In this document: piece by piece, positions 30,284 through 38,781 of the stretch
How positions within the stretch are numbered: the first letter of the stretch is position 1
How the letters are laid out: each line of letters starts with the position of its first letter
Source of the DNA: Polynucleobacter sp. Latsch14-2
GTDB lineage: Bacteria > Pseudomonadota > Gammaproteobacteria > Burkholderiales > Burkholderiaceae
Direction of reading: 5' to 3'
DNA length: 64,000 nucleotides
Assembly (NCBI RefSeq): GCF_018881925.1
Contig: NZ_JACVPL010000001.1
Location: forward strand, 1 to 64,000
Notes under the pieces: model-generated
What the model was told of the DNA's origin: nothing
Databases searched by the model: none
What the model saw: only the letters and a program-made list of their open reading frames with translations
Translations under genes and position numbers: made by a program

Positions 30284-30994
30284 TTGAATTTTTTTAAAAG
30301 CCCACCCTTTCTTGAGGGTGCCAAATCAATGTCTGAGGCTGCTACTGCTGTGGGGGCTTGGTCGGTTGTTACCAATATTGCGCTCATTAGTGCCGGACTA
30401 AATTCTTTTGAAACTCTCTCATTCAATATTTTGGTTTACGCTGGGTCTGCTCAATTAGCTGTTATGCCGCTGATTAATGGCGATTATCCTTATTGGACTG
30501 TGTGGCTGACAGCCTTGATTGTAAATTCAAGATTTTTAATATTTAGTGCAGCGATTCAGCCCCACTTCAAGCATTACTCTTTTCTTAAGAAGGCTTGCAT
30601 TGGCTACTTAAATACAGATATTACTTTTGCTAAATTTCTGCATAAATTCCCCTTAGCGAATTCAAGCGGTGAATCAAGGTACGAGCTTCTGTATTTTCTT
30701 GGATTGGCGATAACTAATTGGAGCATCTGGATTACGGGCGTGCTGACCGCTATTTTCTTTGGGGCTTACATACCTAGCTCTTGGGGAATCGGCTTTGCTG
30801 GAACCTTAGCTTTGATAGCTCTGATTATTCCGGCGATTAAAAATAAAACTGCCGTTATATCAGCTTTTGCCGCCGCTATTACCTGCATTTTCACCATTAA
30901 CTTTCCATATCGCCTCACTATCGTGTGCTCTGTAATTGCTGGGGTTTTAGCTGCCATGCTGATGGATGGGTATCAGAAGCGAGGCAAGGCATGA
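30284..30994 (+). CDS. azlC: AzlC-family branched-chain amino acid exporter subunit
   Basis: The 236-residue membrane protein contains AGLNSFETLSFNILVYAGSA and LIVNSRFLIFSAAIQPH, family-typical blocks of AzlC/YgaZ, with about seven helices. With AzlD it exports branched-chain amino acids or similar compounds. A TTG start is used; an ATG 15 codons in would remove the conserved FFKSPPFLEGAK beginning. azlD overlaps by four bases. Confidence 0.85.
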   Translation: MNFFKSPPFLEGAKSMSEAATAVGAWSVVTNIALISAGLNSFETLSFNILVYAGSAQLAVMPLINGDYPYWTVWLTALIVNSRFLIFSAAIQPHFKHYSFLKKACIGYLNTDITFAKFLHKFPLANSSGESRYELLYFLGLAITNWSIWITGVLTAIFFGAYIPSSWGIGFAGTLALIALIIPAIKNKTAVISAFAAAITCIFTINFPYRLTIVCSVIAGVLAAMLMDGYQKRGKA

Positions 30995-31326
30995 GTACGC
31001 TTGAGTTATGGATTGCTTTTATTGGGTTGATGTTTGTGACGCTAATTACACGAGGCTTCTTTTTATTGGCAGGTTCAAAATTTCATGTTTCGGAAACTAC
31101 CCAAGAATTCTTGAGGCATGCACCTACAGCGGCATTAATAGCCATTGTTCTTCCAGAGGTGCTATTTATCAAGGATGCCAGTTCCCAATTATTTGAACTG
31201 CATTTGTTTTCTCCCCAACTCTTCGGAGTTGTTGCCGCTGGGATTGGTTTTTTGGCGACAAAAAGTATGTTGGCAACAATATTCTTTGGCATGCTTGCTT
31301 TTACTGCGGCAAGGTTGTTAATCTAG
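30991..31326 (+). CDS. azlD: AzlD-family transporter small subunit
   Basis: The 111-residue protein has four helices. FVTLITRGFFLLAGSKFHVS and FLRHAPTAALIAIVLPEVLF match AzlD/YgaH. I placed the start at the ATG overlapping the azlC stop. It is the partner subunit of the exporter. Confidence 0.85.
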   Translation: MSTLELWIAFIGLMFVTLITRGFFLLAGSKFHVSETTQEFLRHAPTAALIAIVLPEVLFIKDASSQLFELHLFSPQLFGVVAAGIGFLATKSMLATIFFGMLAFTAARLLI

Positions 31327-31380
31327 CTTTGCTATTTTTTATTGTGGGCAGGCAATTAACCCTTATAAGGCACCACTTCA

Positions 31381-32064
31381 ATGAGTGAATTTATTGGGTT
31401 TTCCCCCAAGGCCTTCAAATTCCTTGAGGAGTTAACTAACAACCAAACTAGGGTTTGGTTTATAGAACATCGCGCTGAGTATGAAGAGTTTGTGCGTGAT
31501 CCTATGAAGCGATTTACGGATGCTTTGTCGGAAAGCTTGTCTATGCAAGAAATACCTTTATGGGGCGATCCCAAAAAGTCTCTTTTTCGAATTAATCGTG
31601 ACGCTCGCTTTGCCAAAGCAAAGCACCCTTACAACATGCACGCCAGCGGGCTGTTTACCCGAACTGGTGATAAACATTCCCCTGGCGTTTTGTATTTTCG
31701 TTTAGACCCTTTAGGCAGTAGGTGTGCCGCAGGATACTTACAGCCCGAAGCTCATATTCTTAAAAAACTTAGACAGGGAATTTTGGATAATCCAAAGGCT
31801 TGGATGGCTTTAGAAAAATCATTAAAACAAAAGGGCTATGCTCTTGACTACTCACACACATTAGCCCGCATTCCCAGAGGTTTTTATGATGTTCCTAAAG
31901 AGTTAGAGGCTGCTATTAAGCTAAAGGGGTGGATTATCAGAAGGCAGTTACCACGATCTATTATTTGCTCAAAAAACTTAATGAAGGAAGTGACAGGTTT
32001 TGCCAGCGATATGCTTCCTTTGTTAAGCTTTGGTTGGCATGCATTGGCAAAGTTTTCCGATTAG
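31381..32064 (+). CDS. DUF2461-family protein
   Basis: The 227-residue protein opens FIGFSPKAFKFLEELTNNQT and contains RINRDARFAKAKHPYN and GVLYFRLDP, which are family landmarks of DUF2461 (TIGR02453). No function is known. It lies 54 bp after azlD. Confidence 0.8.
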   Translation: MSEFIGFSPKAFKFLEELTNNQTRVWFIEHRAEYEEFVRDPMKRFTDALSESLSMQEIPLWGDPKKSLFRINRDARFAKAKHPYNMHASGLFTRTGDKHSPGVLYFRLDPLGSRCAAGYLQPEAHILKKLRQGILDNPKAWMALEKSLKQKGYALDYSHTLARIPRGFYDVPKELEAAIKLKGWIIRRQLPRSIICSKNLMKEVTGFASDMLPLLSFGWHALAKFSD

Positions 32065-32146
32065 ACTTATGACAATTTTTACGAGAGCCCGAAATCTTAA
32101 TGCCCACACAATCATTGCTGCTATTTTCGTACTCAGCTTTCCCAAA

Positions 32147-32186
32147 GAGGCTAATAAGAAAAAACCAAACCACCTTCGGGTGGTTT
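32147..32186 (+). repeat. Decayed tRNA-Phe 3'-end copy 11 with UUCG terminator
   Basis: GAGGCTAATAAGAAA aligns with GGGCCACCAAGAAA. The intact hairpin AAACCACC-TTCG-GGTGGTTT (32167-32186) follows, as after the intact copies. The tRNA part is recognisable mainly by this context. Confidence 0.5.
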
Positions 32187-32268
32187 TTCGTTAGGAGGTC
32201 GAATTGTGCTCGGCACTTGTGTAAATGGAGATGTGTTAAAACTGTAGATACCTAAAGAGGGCTTGCAA

Positions 32269-33084
32269 ATGAAATTACTTACATGTTGGACTTTGTTATT
32301 ACTTTGCCTTATCGCCGGTCTGTATCCTTTCTCAAACCATTCTCCCTTAATCACATATGCTGTCTCAAACATGGCAGTTGTATTGTGCTTAATTCACTGT
32401 AGTATGTGGGCGGGGTGGCCAAGTACTTTTAAGATATTTTTAGTGACTTGGTTGACTGGTTACTTTACCGAAGTGCTAGGCGTTAATTTTCAATTTTTGT
32501 ACGGGCTGTATTACTACCCCGATGTCATTAGTGGTCCTCTATTGCTAGGCGTGCCACCCATGGCAATGTTGATATATTTTCCCTTGGGGTATATCTGCTT
32601 CATTATGGGCAGAGTAGTTGTTGGGGGCTTATCAACCCAGGTAACTGGACTTAGATTAATAGGCGTTGCCATTTTTGCTGCTCTTGCGATGACTACTCAC
32701 GATTTTTCAAACGATCCCTTTCAATCAACGGTAAGGGGGCTGTGGGTGTGGCCGAATGGCGGTGCTTATTTTGGTGTACCACTCCAGAATTTTATTGGGT
32801 GGTTTGTGCTTACCGGCTTCTTTTCAATCATAGTTGGATTGATCGCTAATAGCGCTAGTGCAATGAAATATATATCAGCCCCAAAAACACCTAATTTTTA
32901 TTTACCGGCAATTTTGTTGTACATACTATTTGAATTACCCCAAATGCTGCGACCAATTTTGCTTGATCCAACACCGATTAATCTCGCAGGATCTGGAATA
33001 GCTATGTTTGCAACCACCATTCCGGCTGTAGCGGCTTTGCTTGTTTTGTATGGTCAAAAAGCTCCTCGGCATGACCATCAATAG
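32269..33084 (+). CDS. Carotenoid biosynthesis protein, CruF-like (DUF422)
   Basis: The 271-residue membrane protein has about seven helices. FQSTVRGLWVWPNGGAYFGV and PLQNFIGWF match the conserved block of CruF-type carotenoid 1,2-hydratases. No other carotenoid gene is in the window, so it would act on a pigment made elsewhere (for example retinal- or carotenoid-related). I used the ATG at 32269 after GAGGG. The stop is 7 bp from the next decayed attachment copy. Confidence 0.72.
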   Translation: MKLLTCWTLLLLCLIAGLYPFSNHSPLITYAVSNMAVVLCLIHCSMWAGWPSTFKIFLVTWLTGYFTEVLGVNFQFLYGLYYYPDVISGPLLLGVPPMAMLIYFPLGYICFIMGRVVVGGLSTQVTGLRLIGVAIFAALAMTTHDFSNDPFQSTVRGLWVWPNGGAYFGVPLQNFIGWFVLTGFFSIIVGLIANSASAMKYISAPKTPNFYLPAILLYILFELPQMLRPILLDPTPINLAGSGIAMFATTIPAVAALLVLYGQKAPRHDHQ

Positions 33085-33091
33085 GAACTCT

Positions 33092-33143
33092 GATGAATTC
33101 CGCTCGGCGCCATTCAGAAATACCAAATCTACCTTCGAGTGAT
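33092..33143 (+). repeat. Decayed tRNA-Phe 3'-end copy 12 and terminator (right limit of the array)
   Basis: GATGAATTCCGCTCGGCGCC followed by ATTCAGAAATACC aligns along its length with GTCGATTCCGCCCCGGGCC and ACCAAGAAATATC of copy 9. The following AAATCTACC-TTCG-AGTGAT is a decayed UUCG terminator. It is the most degenerate and most distant copy. Confidence 0.6.
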
Positions 33144-33203
33144 CATTTGAGCAAATGCTGGGGATATAAAAACAGCTAAAGCCCAAAGAACCCATTTTTT
33201 CAT
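33129..33203 (-). pseudogene. Signal-peptide remnant cut at the array boundary
   Basis: On the minus strand, MKKWVLWALAVFISPAFAQ is a textbook signal peptide with an AFA-Q cleavage site. Five codons later the frame stops inside the decayed terminator of copy 12. The mature part of the protein is missing, so an insertion or deletion at the attachment site probably removed it. Confidence 0.55.
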
Positions 33204-33235
33204 TAGCATTGCTGAGTAGCTAAATAAGATAGCGT

Positions 33236-33694
33236 TTACTTGACGGGCTGTTTGTCAAAGTCAGCATATTTATCGTGACAGCCTTTACAGGCGTTATAGA
33301 TATTCCCGCCGGCATCAAACAATGCTTCTTTATTTTTGTCTTGAGTAGCTTTTAGTGCAAGCTCTGCCGTGCGGCTGAGCCGCTTAGAGTATTCGATCCA
33401 CTGCTTATCATCCTTGGCCCTACCCTCAAGCATGAGGATATTTCCAGCCTCCATCAGTGTCGCGGCGCTGTTTCTGACGGCCTCCCATTGAGCATCCGTG
33501 CGAGGATATATTTCTGTAGTGCCTTTGGCATTAGAGATAGTCTTAACCGATTCCCAAACTACATCTGCATTAGGATCAATCACCCACTCCATGACTTGTT
33601 TTAAGCTAAGAGAGGTATTGGGCTGAGGCGTCTTGGGCCCGCATCCAAATAATATGAATGGACAAAAAAGCAAAACAAGGACTTTAGGTTTCAT
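33236..33694 (-). CDS. Lipoprotein cytochrome c (class II-like)
   Basis: The 152-residue protein has a lipobox-like FILFGCG at residues 12-18, four-helix-like charged stretches and the haem-binding motif CKGCH near residue 138. The single C-terminal haem site fits class II cytochromes c (cytochrome c' type). It is probably a periplasmic electron carrier or stress-related haem protein anchored to a membrane. Confidence 0.75.
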   Translation of the reverse strand: MKPKVLVLLFCPFILFGCGPKTPQPNTSLSLKQVMEWVIDPNADVVWESVKTISNAKGTTEIYPRTDAQWEAVRNSAATLMEAGNILMLEGRAKDDKQWIEYSKRLSRTAELALKATQDKNKEALFDAGGNIYNACKGCHDKYADFDKQPVK

Positions 33695-33835
33695 CGCAAC
33701 TCCTACATTGGTTAGTGCTGGGCAGCCTTTGATTTGCAGTATATATTCTTTGTATGGATTCGACGCTGTGGAATATTTAAAGTGTTATTGCTGAACAAAC
33801 TATATCAATTGAGTGTATAAAAAGTTAGGAGCAGC

Positions 33836-34519
33836 ATGTATAAGTTAATCGCTTTTGATGCCTATGGAACATTGTTCGATGTTTACTCTGTGGGGGCGCT
33901 GGCTAATGAATTGTTTCCGGGCCGTGGTCAGGAGCTTTCTTTAATGTGGCGCGACCGACAAATTGAATACACCCGCTTAGTAAGCATGAGCGATCCTAAT
34001 CCCAAGGGCAGTCAGTACTATCTTCCATTTTGGGAATTAACGATGCGCTCATTGCGTTATGTCTGTAAACGGATGGGGTTAGAACTCACCCCTCAGGGCG
34101 AAAAGCGCTTGATGGAACAGTATGCGAGGCTCACTAGCTTTGAGGATAGCTTGAGTGTTCTTAAGAAAATTAAAGAGCGCGGCATTGCTACTGCGATCCT
34201 ATCTAATGGAAGTAGGGAGATGCTATCTACTGTAGTGGAGAGTAACGGATTAAAGCCTTACCTAGACAAAGTGGTAACTGTAGAAGATATCCGTTTATTT
34301 AAAACCGCCCCTCAAGCCTATGAACTTCTCCTAACAACTTTCCCAATTAAAAAAGAAGAGGTCTTGTTTGTTTCTAGCAATGCTTGGGATGCTCTAGCGG
34401 CTAGGTGGTTCGGCTACGATGTTTTTTGGGTCAATCGTTTGAACCACCCCTTTGAAGAGATTGGCGAGAAACCAAACTTTGAGGGTAAATCATTAAGCGA
34501 GGTATTGACCTTCATCTAA
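33836..34519 (+). CDS. Haloacid dehalogenase, type II
   Basis: The 227-residue protein has motif I AFDAYGTLFD with the nucleophile Asp8, ILSNGS (motif II), FKTAPQAY (motif III lysine; usually YKPxPxxY) and VSSNAWDAL. The set is typical of L-2-haloacid dehalogenases, which hydrolyse 2-halo acids to hydroxy acids, although substrates vary. AGGAG precedes the start. Confidence 0.85.
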   Translation: MYKLIAFDAYGTLFDVYSVGALANELFPGRGQELSLMWRDRQIEYTRLVSMSDPNPKGSQYYLPFWELTMRSLRYVCKRMGLELTPQGEKRLMEQYARLTSFEDSLSVLKKIKERGIATAILSNGSREMLSTVVESNGLKPYLDKVVTVEDIRLFKTAPQAYELLLTTFPIKKEEVLFVSSNAWDALAARWFGYDVFWVNRLNHPFEEIGEKPNFEGKSLSEVLTFI

Positions 34520-34622
34520 GCAACAGTCTTTTTCTGGATGCGCGTAAGTAATATCCATTTAGAAATTGCTATCATGAGGCAATTACATAAGCATTTTTGC
34601 CATTGAACCTCTTGGAGTCGCT

Positions 34623-35597
34623 GTGGATAAACTTTTTTTTCGTGCAATTGTGGCGCTATTTTTCTTGTGCCAAGCAGGCTTTCTGAGTGCTGCTGAGACA
34701 TACCCTAATAGGCCTGTTAAGCTGATATTGCCTTATCCCGCTGGTGGCGGAACAGATAGCTTTGCTAGACCACTAGCCCAGCAACTTGCTGCAAGGCTTG
34801 GTCAGGCGGTGGTAGTTGAAAATCGTGGTGGGGCAGGAGGAAGCATTGGCATGGAGTATGTTTCCAGAGCCCCAGCTGACGGATATACCCTGCTACTAGC
34901 CCTTACACCTCAGCTGGCGGTCAATAGCTCGCTTTATGAAAAAATTCCCTATGACCCTATTAAAAGTTTTACGCCAATTTCTTTAATTGCTGAGGCGCCG
35001 TATTTGCTATTGGTAAATCCTGATTTACCAGTCCATACGGTAAAGGAATTTCTGGCGCTCGCTAAAGCGGAAAATGGCAAATTAACTTACGCCACCTCTG
35101 GTAGTGGTAGTGGCGCACACATGGCAGCAGAGTTGCTCATTAGCATGACCGGCATTCCAATGACGCATGTGCCATACAAGGGCGGCGGACCTGCACTCTC
35201 AGATGTTTTAGCTGGTCACGTTAAGGTCTTGTTTGCGCCGGCAGTAAGTTCGATGCAATACATTCAGGCTGGTCGTTTGCGCGCAATAGCCATCACTGGC
35301 GATAAGCGTTTATCTAGCCTGCCAAATGTCCCAACAATTGCTGAGGCAGGGGTGCCTGGTTACGATTCAACCGTCTGGTACGCAGTACTTGCACCCCCCA
35401 ATACTCCGCGCGATATTGTGATGCGCGTCAATGCTGAGTTACTGCAGAGTCTCAAAGATCCTGCATTTAAAGCGATGCTTCATGCCAATGGAATTGAGCC
35501 TCTTGGCACCACGCCAGAGGCATTAACTAGCTATATAAATAAGGAGATGATTAAATGGTCGAAAGTAGTCAAGAGCGCGGGCCTCAAAGCGGAATAA
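34623..35597 (+). CDS. Bug/TctC-family tricarboxylate-binding protein
   Basis: The 324-residue periplasmic solute-binding protein has a signal peptide (about 1-24), then YPNRPVKLILPYPAGGGTDS, the Bug start motif, and PADGYTLL near residue 90. It binds carboxylates. Such proteins are numerous in Burkholderiales, often without the TctAB permease nearby, as here. A GTG start follows GGAG. It overlaps the next gene by 43 bp, so ligand uptake and that enzyme are probably linked. Confidence 0.88.
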   Translation: MDKLFFRAIVALFFLCQAGFLSAAETYPNRPVKLILPYPAGGGTDSFARPLAQQLAARLGQAVVVENRGGAGGSIGMEYVSRAPADGYTLLLALTPQLAVNSSLYEKIPYDPIKSFTPISLIAEAPYLLLVNPDLPVHTVKEFLALAKAENGKLTYATSGSGSGAHMAAELLISMTGIPMTHVPYKGGGPALSDVLAGHVKVLFAPAVSSMQYIQAGRLRAIAITGDKRLSSLPNVPTIAEAGVPGYDSTVWYAVLAPPNTPRDIVMRVNAELLQSLKDPAFKAMLHANGIEPLGTTPEALTSYINKEMIKWSKVVKSAGLKAE

Positions 35598-36349
35598 ATC
35601 CAATTGCCCCTTGGTATCAATTGGGATACATCATCCCGCATCGCTACACCGACTTAGATTCGTATCAGTTTTATCGCGTGGCGCCAGAGGGGATGATGTT
35701 GGTAACAACGGGTCTTAATTTGGCCGAATACACATTAGAGTCGGTAGAGTCACAAATGCCCGCCTTTTACTCGGCACTAGATTTGTTGGCTAAAAAGCCG
35801 GTAGATCGAATTTCTTTGAGCGGAGTTCCAGTCGCCGCTGCATTGGGGAGAAAGCGTATGTTGGCTTTGATGGAAGATGCTAGAGCAAGAACTGGCATGC
35901 AATGCGATACCGATGCAGAGGCACACATTGCTACCCTAAAGCATTTTGGCGCAAGCAAAATTGCTATTGCATCTCGATGGTCAGATGCTGTGAATGCTGG
36001 ACTCACTGCATATTTAGCGGACGCTGGAATTGAAGTGCTAACGTGTAAGTCACGAGGCCGATCACTTTCTCAAAATAAAGCAGCAAGCGCCTTGGCAGAT
36101 CATGAATTGGCCTTGGCCTTGGGGCGAGAGGCCCTGAGGGCGGCACCAGATGCACAGGCTTTACTGATGCCCGGCGGATTATGGTTTGCTATTCATGCGG
36201 TACCTATTTTGGAGGCTGAATTTGGGAAGCCCGTTCTTTTAAATATTCTCAGTACAACTTTTACTGCACTGCAGGCTTGCGATCCTGAGACTAAAGCTCA
36301 GGGACCTAAGGCAGACCCGCACTGGGGAATGGTGCTGGCTAATACCTAA
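35555..36349 (+). CDS. Asp/Glu racemase superfamily protein (arylmalonate decarboxylase/maleate isomerase-like)
   Basis: The 264-residue protein contains LGYIIPHRYTDLDSYQFYRV, SLSGVPVAA and LMPGGLWFAIHAVP, the layout of the arylmalonate decarboxylase/maleate isomerase group. The first catalytic site has SGV in place of a clear Cys, so the exact activity is uncertain. AAGGAG within the upstream gene supports this start despite the long overlap. It may act on the acid bound by the overlapping Bug protein. Confidence 0.7.
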   Translation: MVESSQERGPQSGINPIAPWYQLGYIIPHRYTDLDSYQFYRVAPEGMMLVTTGLNLAEYTLESVESQMPAFYSALDLLAKKPVDRISLSGVPVAAALGRKRMLALMEDARARTGMQCDTDAEAHIATLKHFGASKIAIASRWSDAVNAGLTAYLADAGIEVLTCKSRGRSLSQNKAASALADHELALALGREALRAAPDAQALLMPGGLWFAIHAVPILEAEFGKPVLLNILSTTFTALQACDPETKAQGPKADPHWGMVLANT

Positions 36350-36386
36350 TAAGCTTATTAATAATAAAAAATATTTGGAGATTGCG

Positions 36387-37658
36387 ATGAAAAAACTTGT
36401 CATCTTTTTTGGGTTGATATTTTTAAATACGCCGCAGGTATTTTCTGCTCCCCAAGAGCCCCTATTTTCTCTAGTGGATAAAGAGCAAAAGCCCTACTTG
36501 TCGACCTTAAAAGATTTAGTGTCAATTGAATCGGGTAGCAGGGACCGAGAAGGTTTAGACAAGATTTCATTGCTTATTTTTAATCGTCTTAAAGCTCTCG
36601 GCGGAAAGGTTGAGTTTATTGAGGCAGGCCCTGACACATACCAGATGTACGATACCCCTGCAAAACCAGGGCGGATGGTGAAAGCAGAATTCACTGGAAC
36701 TGGTAGCAAGAAAATACTCCTGATAGCTCACATGGACACGGTATATCTAAAGGGAATGCTGGCAAAGCAGCCCTTTAGAATTGACGGGGATTGGGCATAT
36801 GGGCTTGGTATCTCGGATGACAAACAAGGTATTGCATTAATCCTGCATACGCTAGACATTTTGCAGAAAACAAAATTTAATGAGTATGGAAAAATTACCG
36901 TCTTAATTAATGGCGACGAAGAAATTAGTTCGCCTGCTGCCCGCGCCTATTTTTCGCGTTTGGGCGCAGAACATGATGCGACTTTTTCTTGTGAAGCATC
37001 ACAGGCTAAATCTGATCGTGTTGCATTAACTACCGCTGGAATAGCGGCGGTTAATTTAAATATTACAGGCAAGGCATCACATGCTGGTTCCGCCCCAGAG
37101 TTAGGGCGCAACGCCCTTGAAGAGCTCTCATTTCAAATACAGCAAATGCGTGATTTATCCGATCCGAAGGAAGGGATCAAGATGAATTGGACTCTCGCTA
37201 CAGCTGGCACGAATCGAAATGTAATACCTTCAGTTGCATTTGCATCTGCTGACGTTAGGGTTATGAAAAACGAAGACTTCGATGTGGTCGAGCAAAAAGT
37301 AAAAGAGCGCCTCAAAAACCAACAAATTCCTGATGCAAGAGTGGCAATGTCTTTTGAGCGTCGCCGCCCGCCTTTGGTCACCAGCCCGCAGTCATTAAAA
37401 ATGGCTGAGCATGCAAAGGCGATCTATGCAGAACTTGGTAGGGACTTGGTCTTAGGGACGGTAGCAGCAGGAGGCGGGACTGATGCTGCATTTGCAGCGC
37501 TCAATACTCAGAATCCAGTAATAGAGAGCATGGGCGTTCAAGGTTTTGGCGCGCATTCAAACGATGATGAGTATATTTTGGTGAGCTCTATTACGCCGCG
37601 CATGTATTTGCTCTCTAGGCTCATCATGGACATATCAAAAAATAAGGCAACGCCTTAA
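36387..37658 (+). CDS. M20-family metallopeptidase (glutamate carboxypeptidase-like)
   Basis: The 423-residue protein has a signal peptide (about 1-20). The metal and catalytic residues appear in LIAHMDTVY, GISDDKQGIAL and INGDEEIS, and a late GGGTDAAFAA and FGAHSNDDEY complete the CPG2-type dizinc site. It is likely a periplasmic exopeptidase releasing C-terminal glutamate or similar. The ATG at 36387 follows GGAG; an ATG four codons earlier lacks one. Confidence 0.87.
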   Translation: MKKLVIFFGLIFLNTPQVFSAPQEPLFSLVDKEQKPYLSTLKDLVSIESGSRDREGLDKISLLIFNRLKALGGKVEFIEAGPDTYQMYDTPAKPGRMVKAEFTGTGSKKILLIAHMDTVYLKGMLAKQPFRIDGDWAYGLGISDDKQGIALILHTLDILQKTKFNEYGKITVLINGDEEISSPAARAYFSRLGAEHDATFSCEASQAKSDRVALTTAGIAAVNLNITGKASHAGSAPELGRNALEELSFQIQQMRDLSDPKEGIKMNWTLATAGTNRNVIPSVAFASADVRVMKNEDFDVVEQKVKERLKNQQIPDARVAMSFERRRPPLVTSPQSLKMAEHAKAIYAELGRDLVLGTVAAGGGTDAAFAALNTQNPVIESMGVQGFGAHSNDDEYILVSSITPRMYLLSRLIMDISKNKATP

Positions 37659-37678
37659 TAAGTCTGCTACCCAAGGCA

Positions 37679-38074
37679 ATGATTGATCACCTAGACCATT
37701 TGGTTTTAACAACTGCGGATGAGGTTGCTTGCGTAGATTTTTATGTAGGTGTCTTGGGCATGAATTTGGAGGCCTTCTTTGGGGGGTCTCCCTTGGTTGA
37801 GCGTAAAGCATTCAAGTTTGGCACCCAAAAAATTAACCTTCATATTCAGGGGAAAGAATTTGAGCCTAAGGCCTCGCTTCCTACACCAGGCTCTTTAGAT
37901 TTATGCTTTATTGCTAGCCGTCCTTTGAGCGAGGTTATTCTCCACCTGGAGGAAAGATCCTGGCCCATACTTGAGGGGCCTGTTATTCGAACGGGCGCTA
38001 CTGGAAAGATTCGCTCTGTATATGTACGAGATCCCGATCAGAATTTAATAGAGATTAGTGAAATCCTGTCTTAA
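37679..38074 (+). CDS. VOC-superfamily protein (glyoxalase/dioxygenase-like)
   Basis: The 131-residue protein holds two beta-alpha-beta modules, starting DHLDHLVLTTADEVACVDFY and ending VYVRDPDQNLIEISE. These carry the usual His and Glu metal ligands. Members include glyoxalases, fosfomycin-type enzymes and dioxygenases, so the reaction is open. Confidence 0.82.
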   Translation: MIDHLDHLVLTTADEVACVDFYVGVLGMNLEAFFGGSPLVERKAFKFGTQKINLHIQGKEFEPKASLPTPGSLDLCFIASRPLSEVILHLEERSWPILEGPVIRTGATGKIRSVYVRDPDQNLIEISEILS

Positions 38075-38137
38075 GGTCAGTTCAGCTGCCAAAATACGGC
38101 ATAAAAATAGACCCTATAAATTGTATATAGTGTGAAG

Positions 38138-38758
38138 ATGAAGAAAATCACCGCAGCCCTCTTTTTATCCCTGATTTTTCTTGCTGGATGTCAGTCAACC
38201 GGCAAGGACGGTAAGCCCTTAACCCCGATTGAGTTATCTCAGAAACGGGAGGCTACTATTAAGATGGCTAAAACGGGGCTTGATGCCTTGCTCAAGCAAA
38301 ATAGCGCAGTTAAAAAAGAGATTGATGAGGCTGCTGGTTATGCTGTTTTTAGCACTACGAATATTAATGTCGTATTAATCGTGGTGGCCAGGGGAGAGGG
38401 CGTTTTGTATGACAAGCGTCGCAATGAACCAATATTCATGGAGGCTCTTAAAACCGGTGAGGGCTTAGGCGCTGGATACCAAGATCAGTATCAGGTAGTT
38501 ATTTTCAAAACACCTAAAGCAATCGATCAATTTCTCTTAACTTCAATTGATGGCCAAAGGGGTGGGATGGATATTGACGCAAACTTCTCGGCTGGTTCGG
38601 GAGGAGTGATTCGCTCATTCAATCCAGATATCACCTTTTATACTGTGGGGCTCTCTGGATATGATCTCCAGGCAAATTATGGGGGAACCTTGTATTTAGT
38701 TGATCAACAATTAAATGATGCAGCAACCCTAAAAAACTTGCCGACTAAAAATAAGTAA
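38138..38758 (+). CDS. SYLF-domain-like lipoprotein
   Basis: The 206-residue protein has signal peptide and lipobox LIFLAGC. A GYAVFSTTNINVVLIVVARG stretch and closing GLSGYDLQANYGGTLYLVD resemble SYLF/YSC84 lipid-binding domains, although divergent. It is probably a periplasmic membrane-anchored lipid-associated protein. A GTG two codons upstream is an alternative start. Confidence 0.6.
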   Translation: MKKITAALFLSLIFLAGCQSTGKDGKPLTPIELSQKREATIKMAKTGLDALLKQNSAVKKEIDEAAGYAVFSTTNINVVLIVVARGEGVLYDKRRNEPIFMEALKTGEGLGAGYQDQYQVVIFKTPKAIDQFLLTSIDGQRGGMDIDANFSAGSGGVIRSFNPDITFYTVGLSGYDLQANYGGTLYLVDQQLNDAATLKNLPTKNK

Positions 38759-38781
38759 GCCCAATGACCGGTGGAATAGCG

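Noticed and set aside
1709..33143. CRISPR array
   Set aside because: The repeats are irregularly spaced (0.46-17.9 kb), contain genes between them and are parts of a tRNA; no cas genes are present.
1709..33143. Classical integron
   Set aside because: No IntI-type integrase or attI is seen, and the repeated site is the tRNA-Phe end rather than an attC with GTTRRRY cores. Only the gene-to-site layout is similar.
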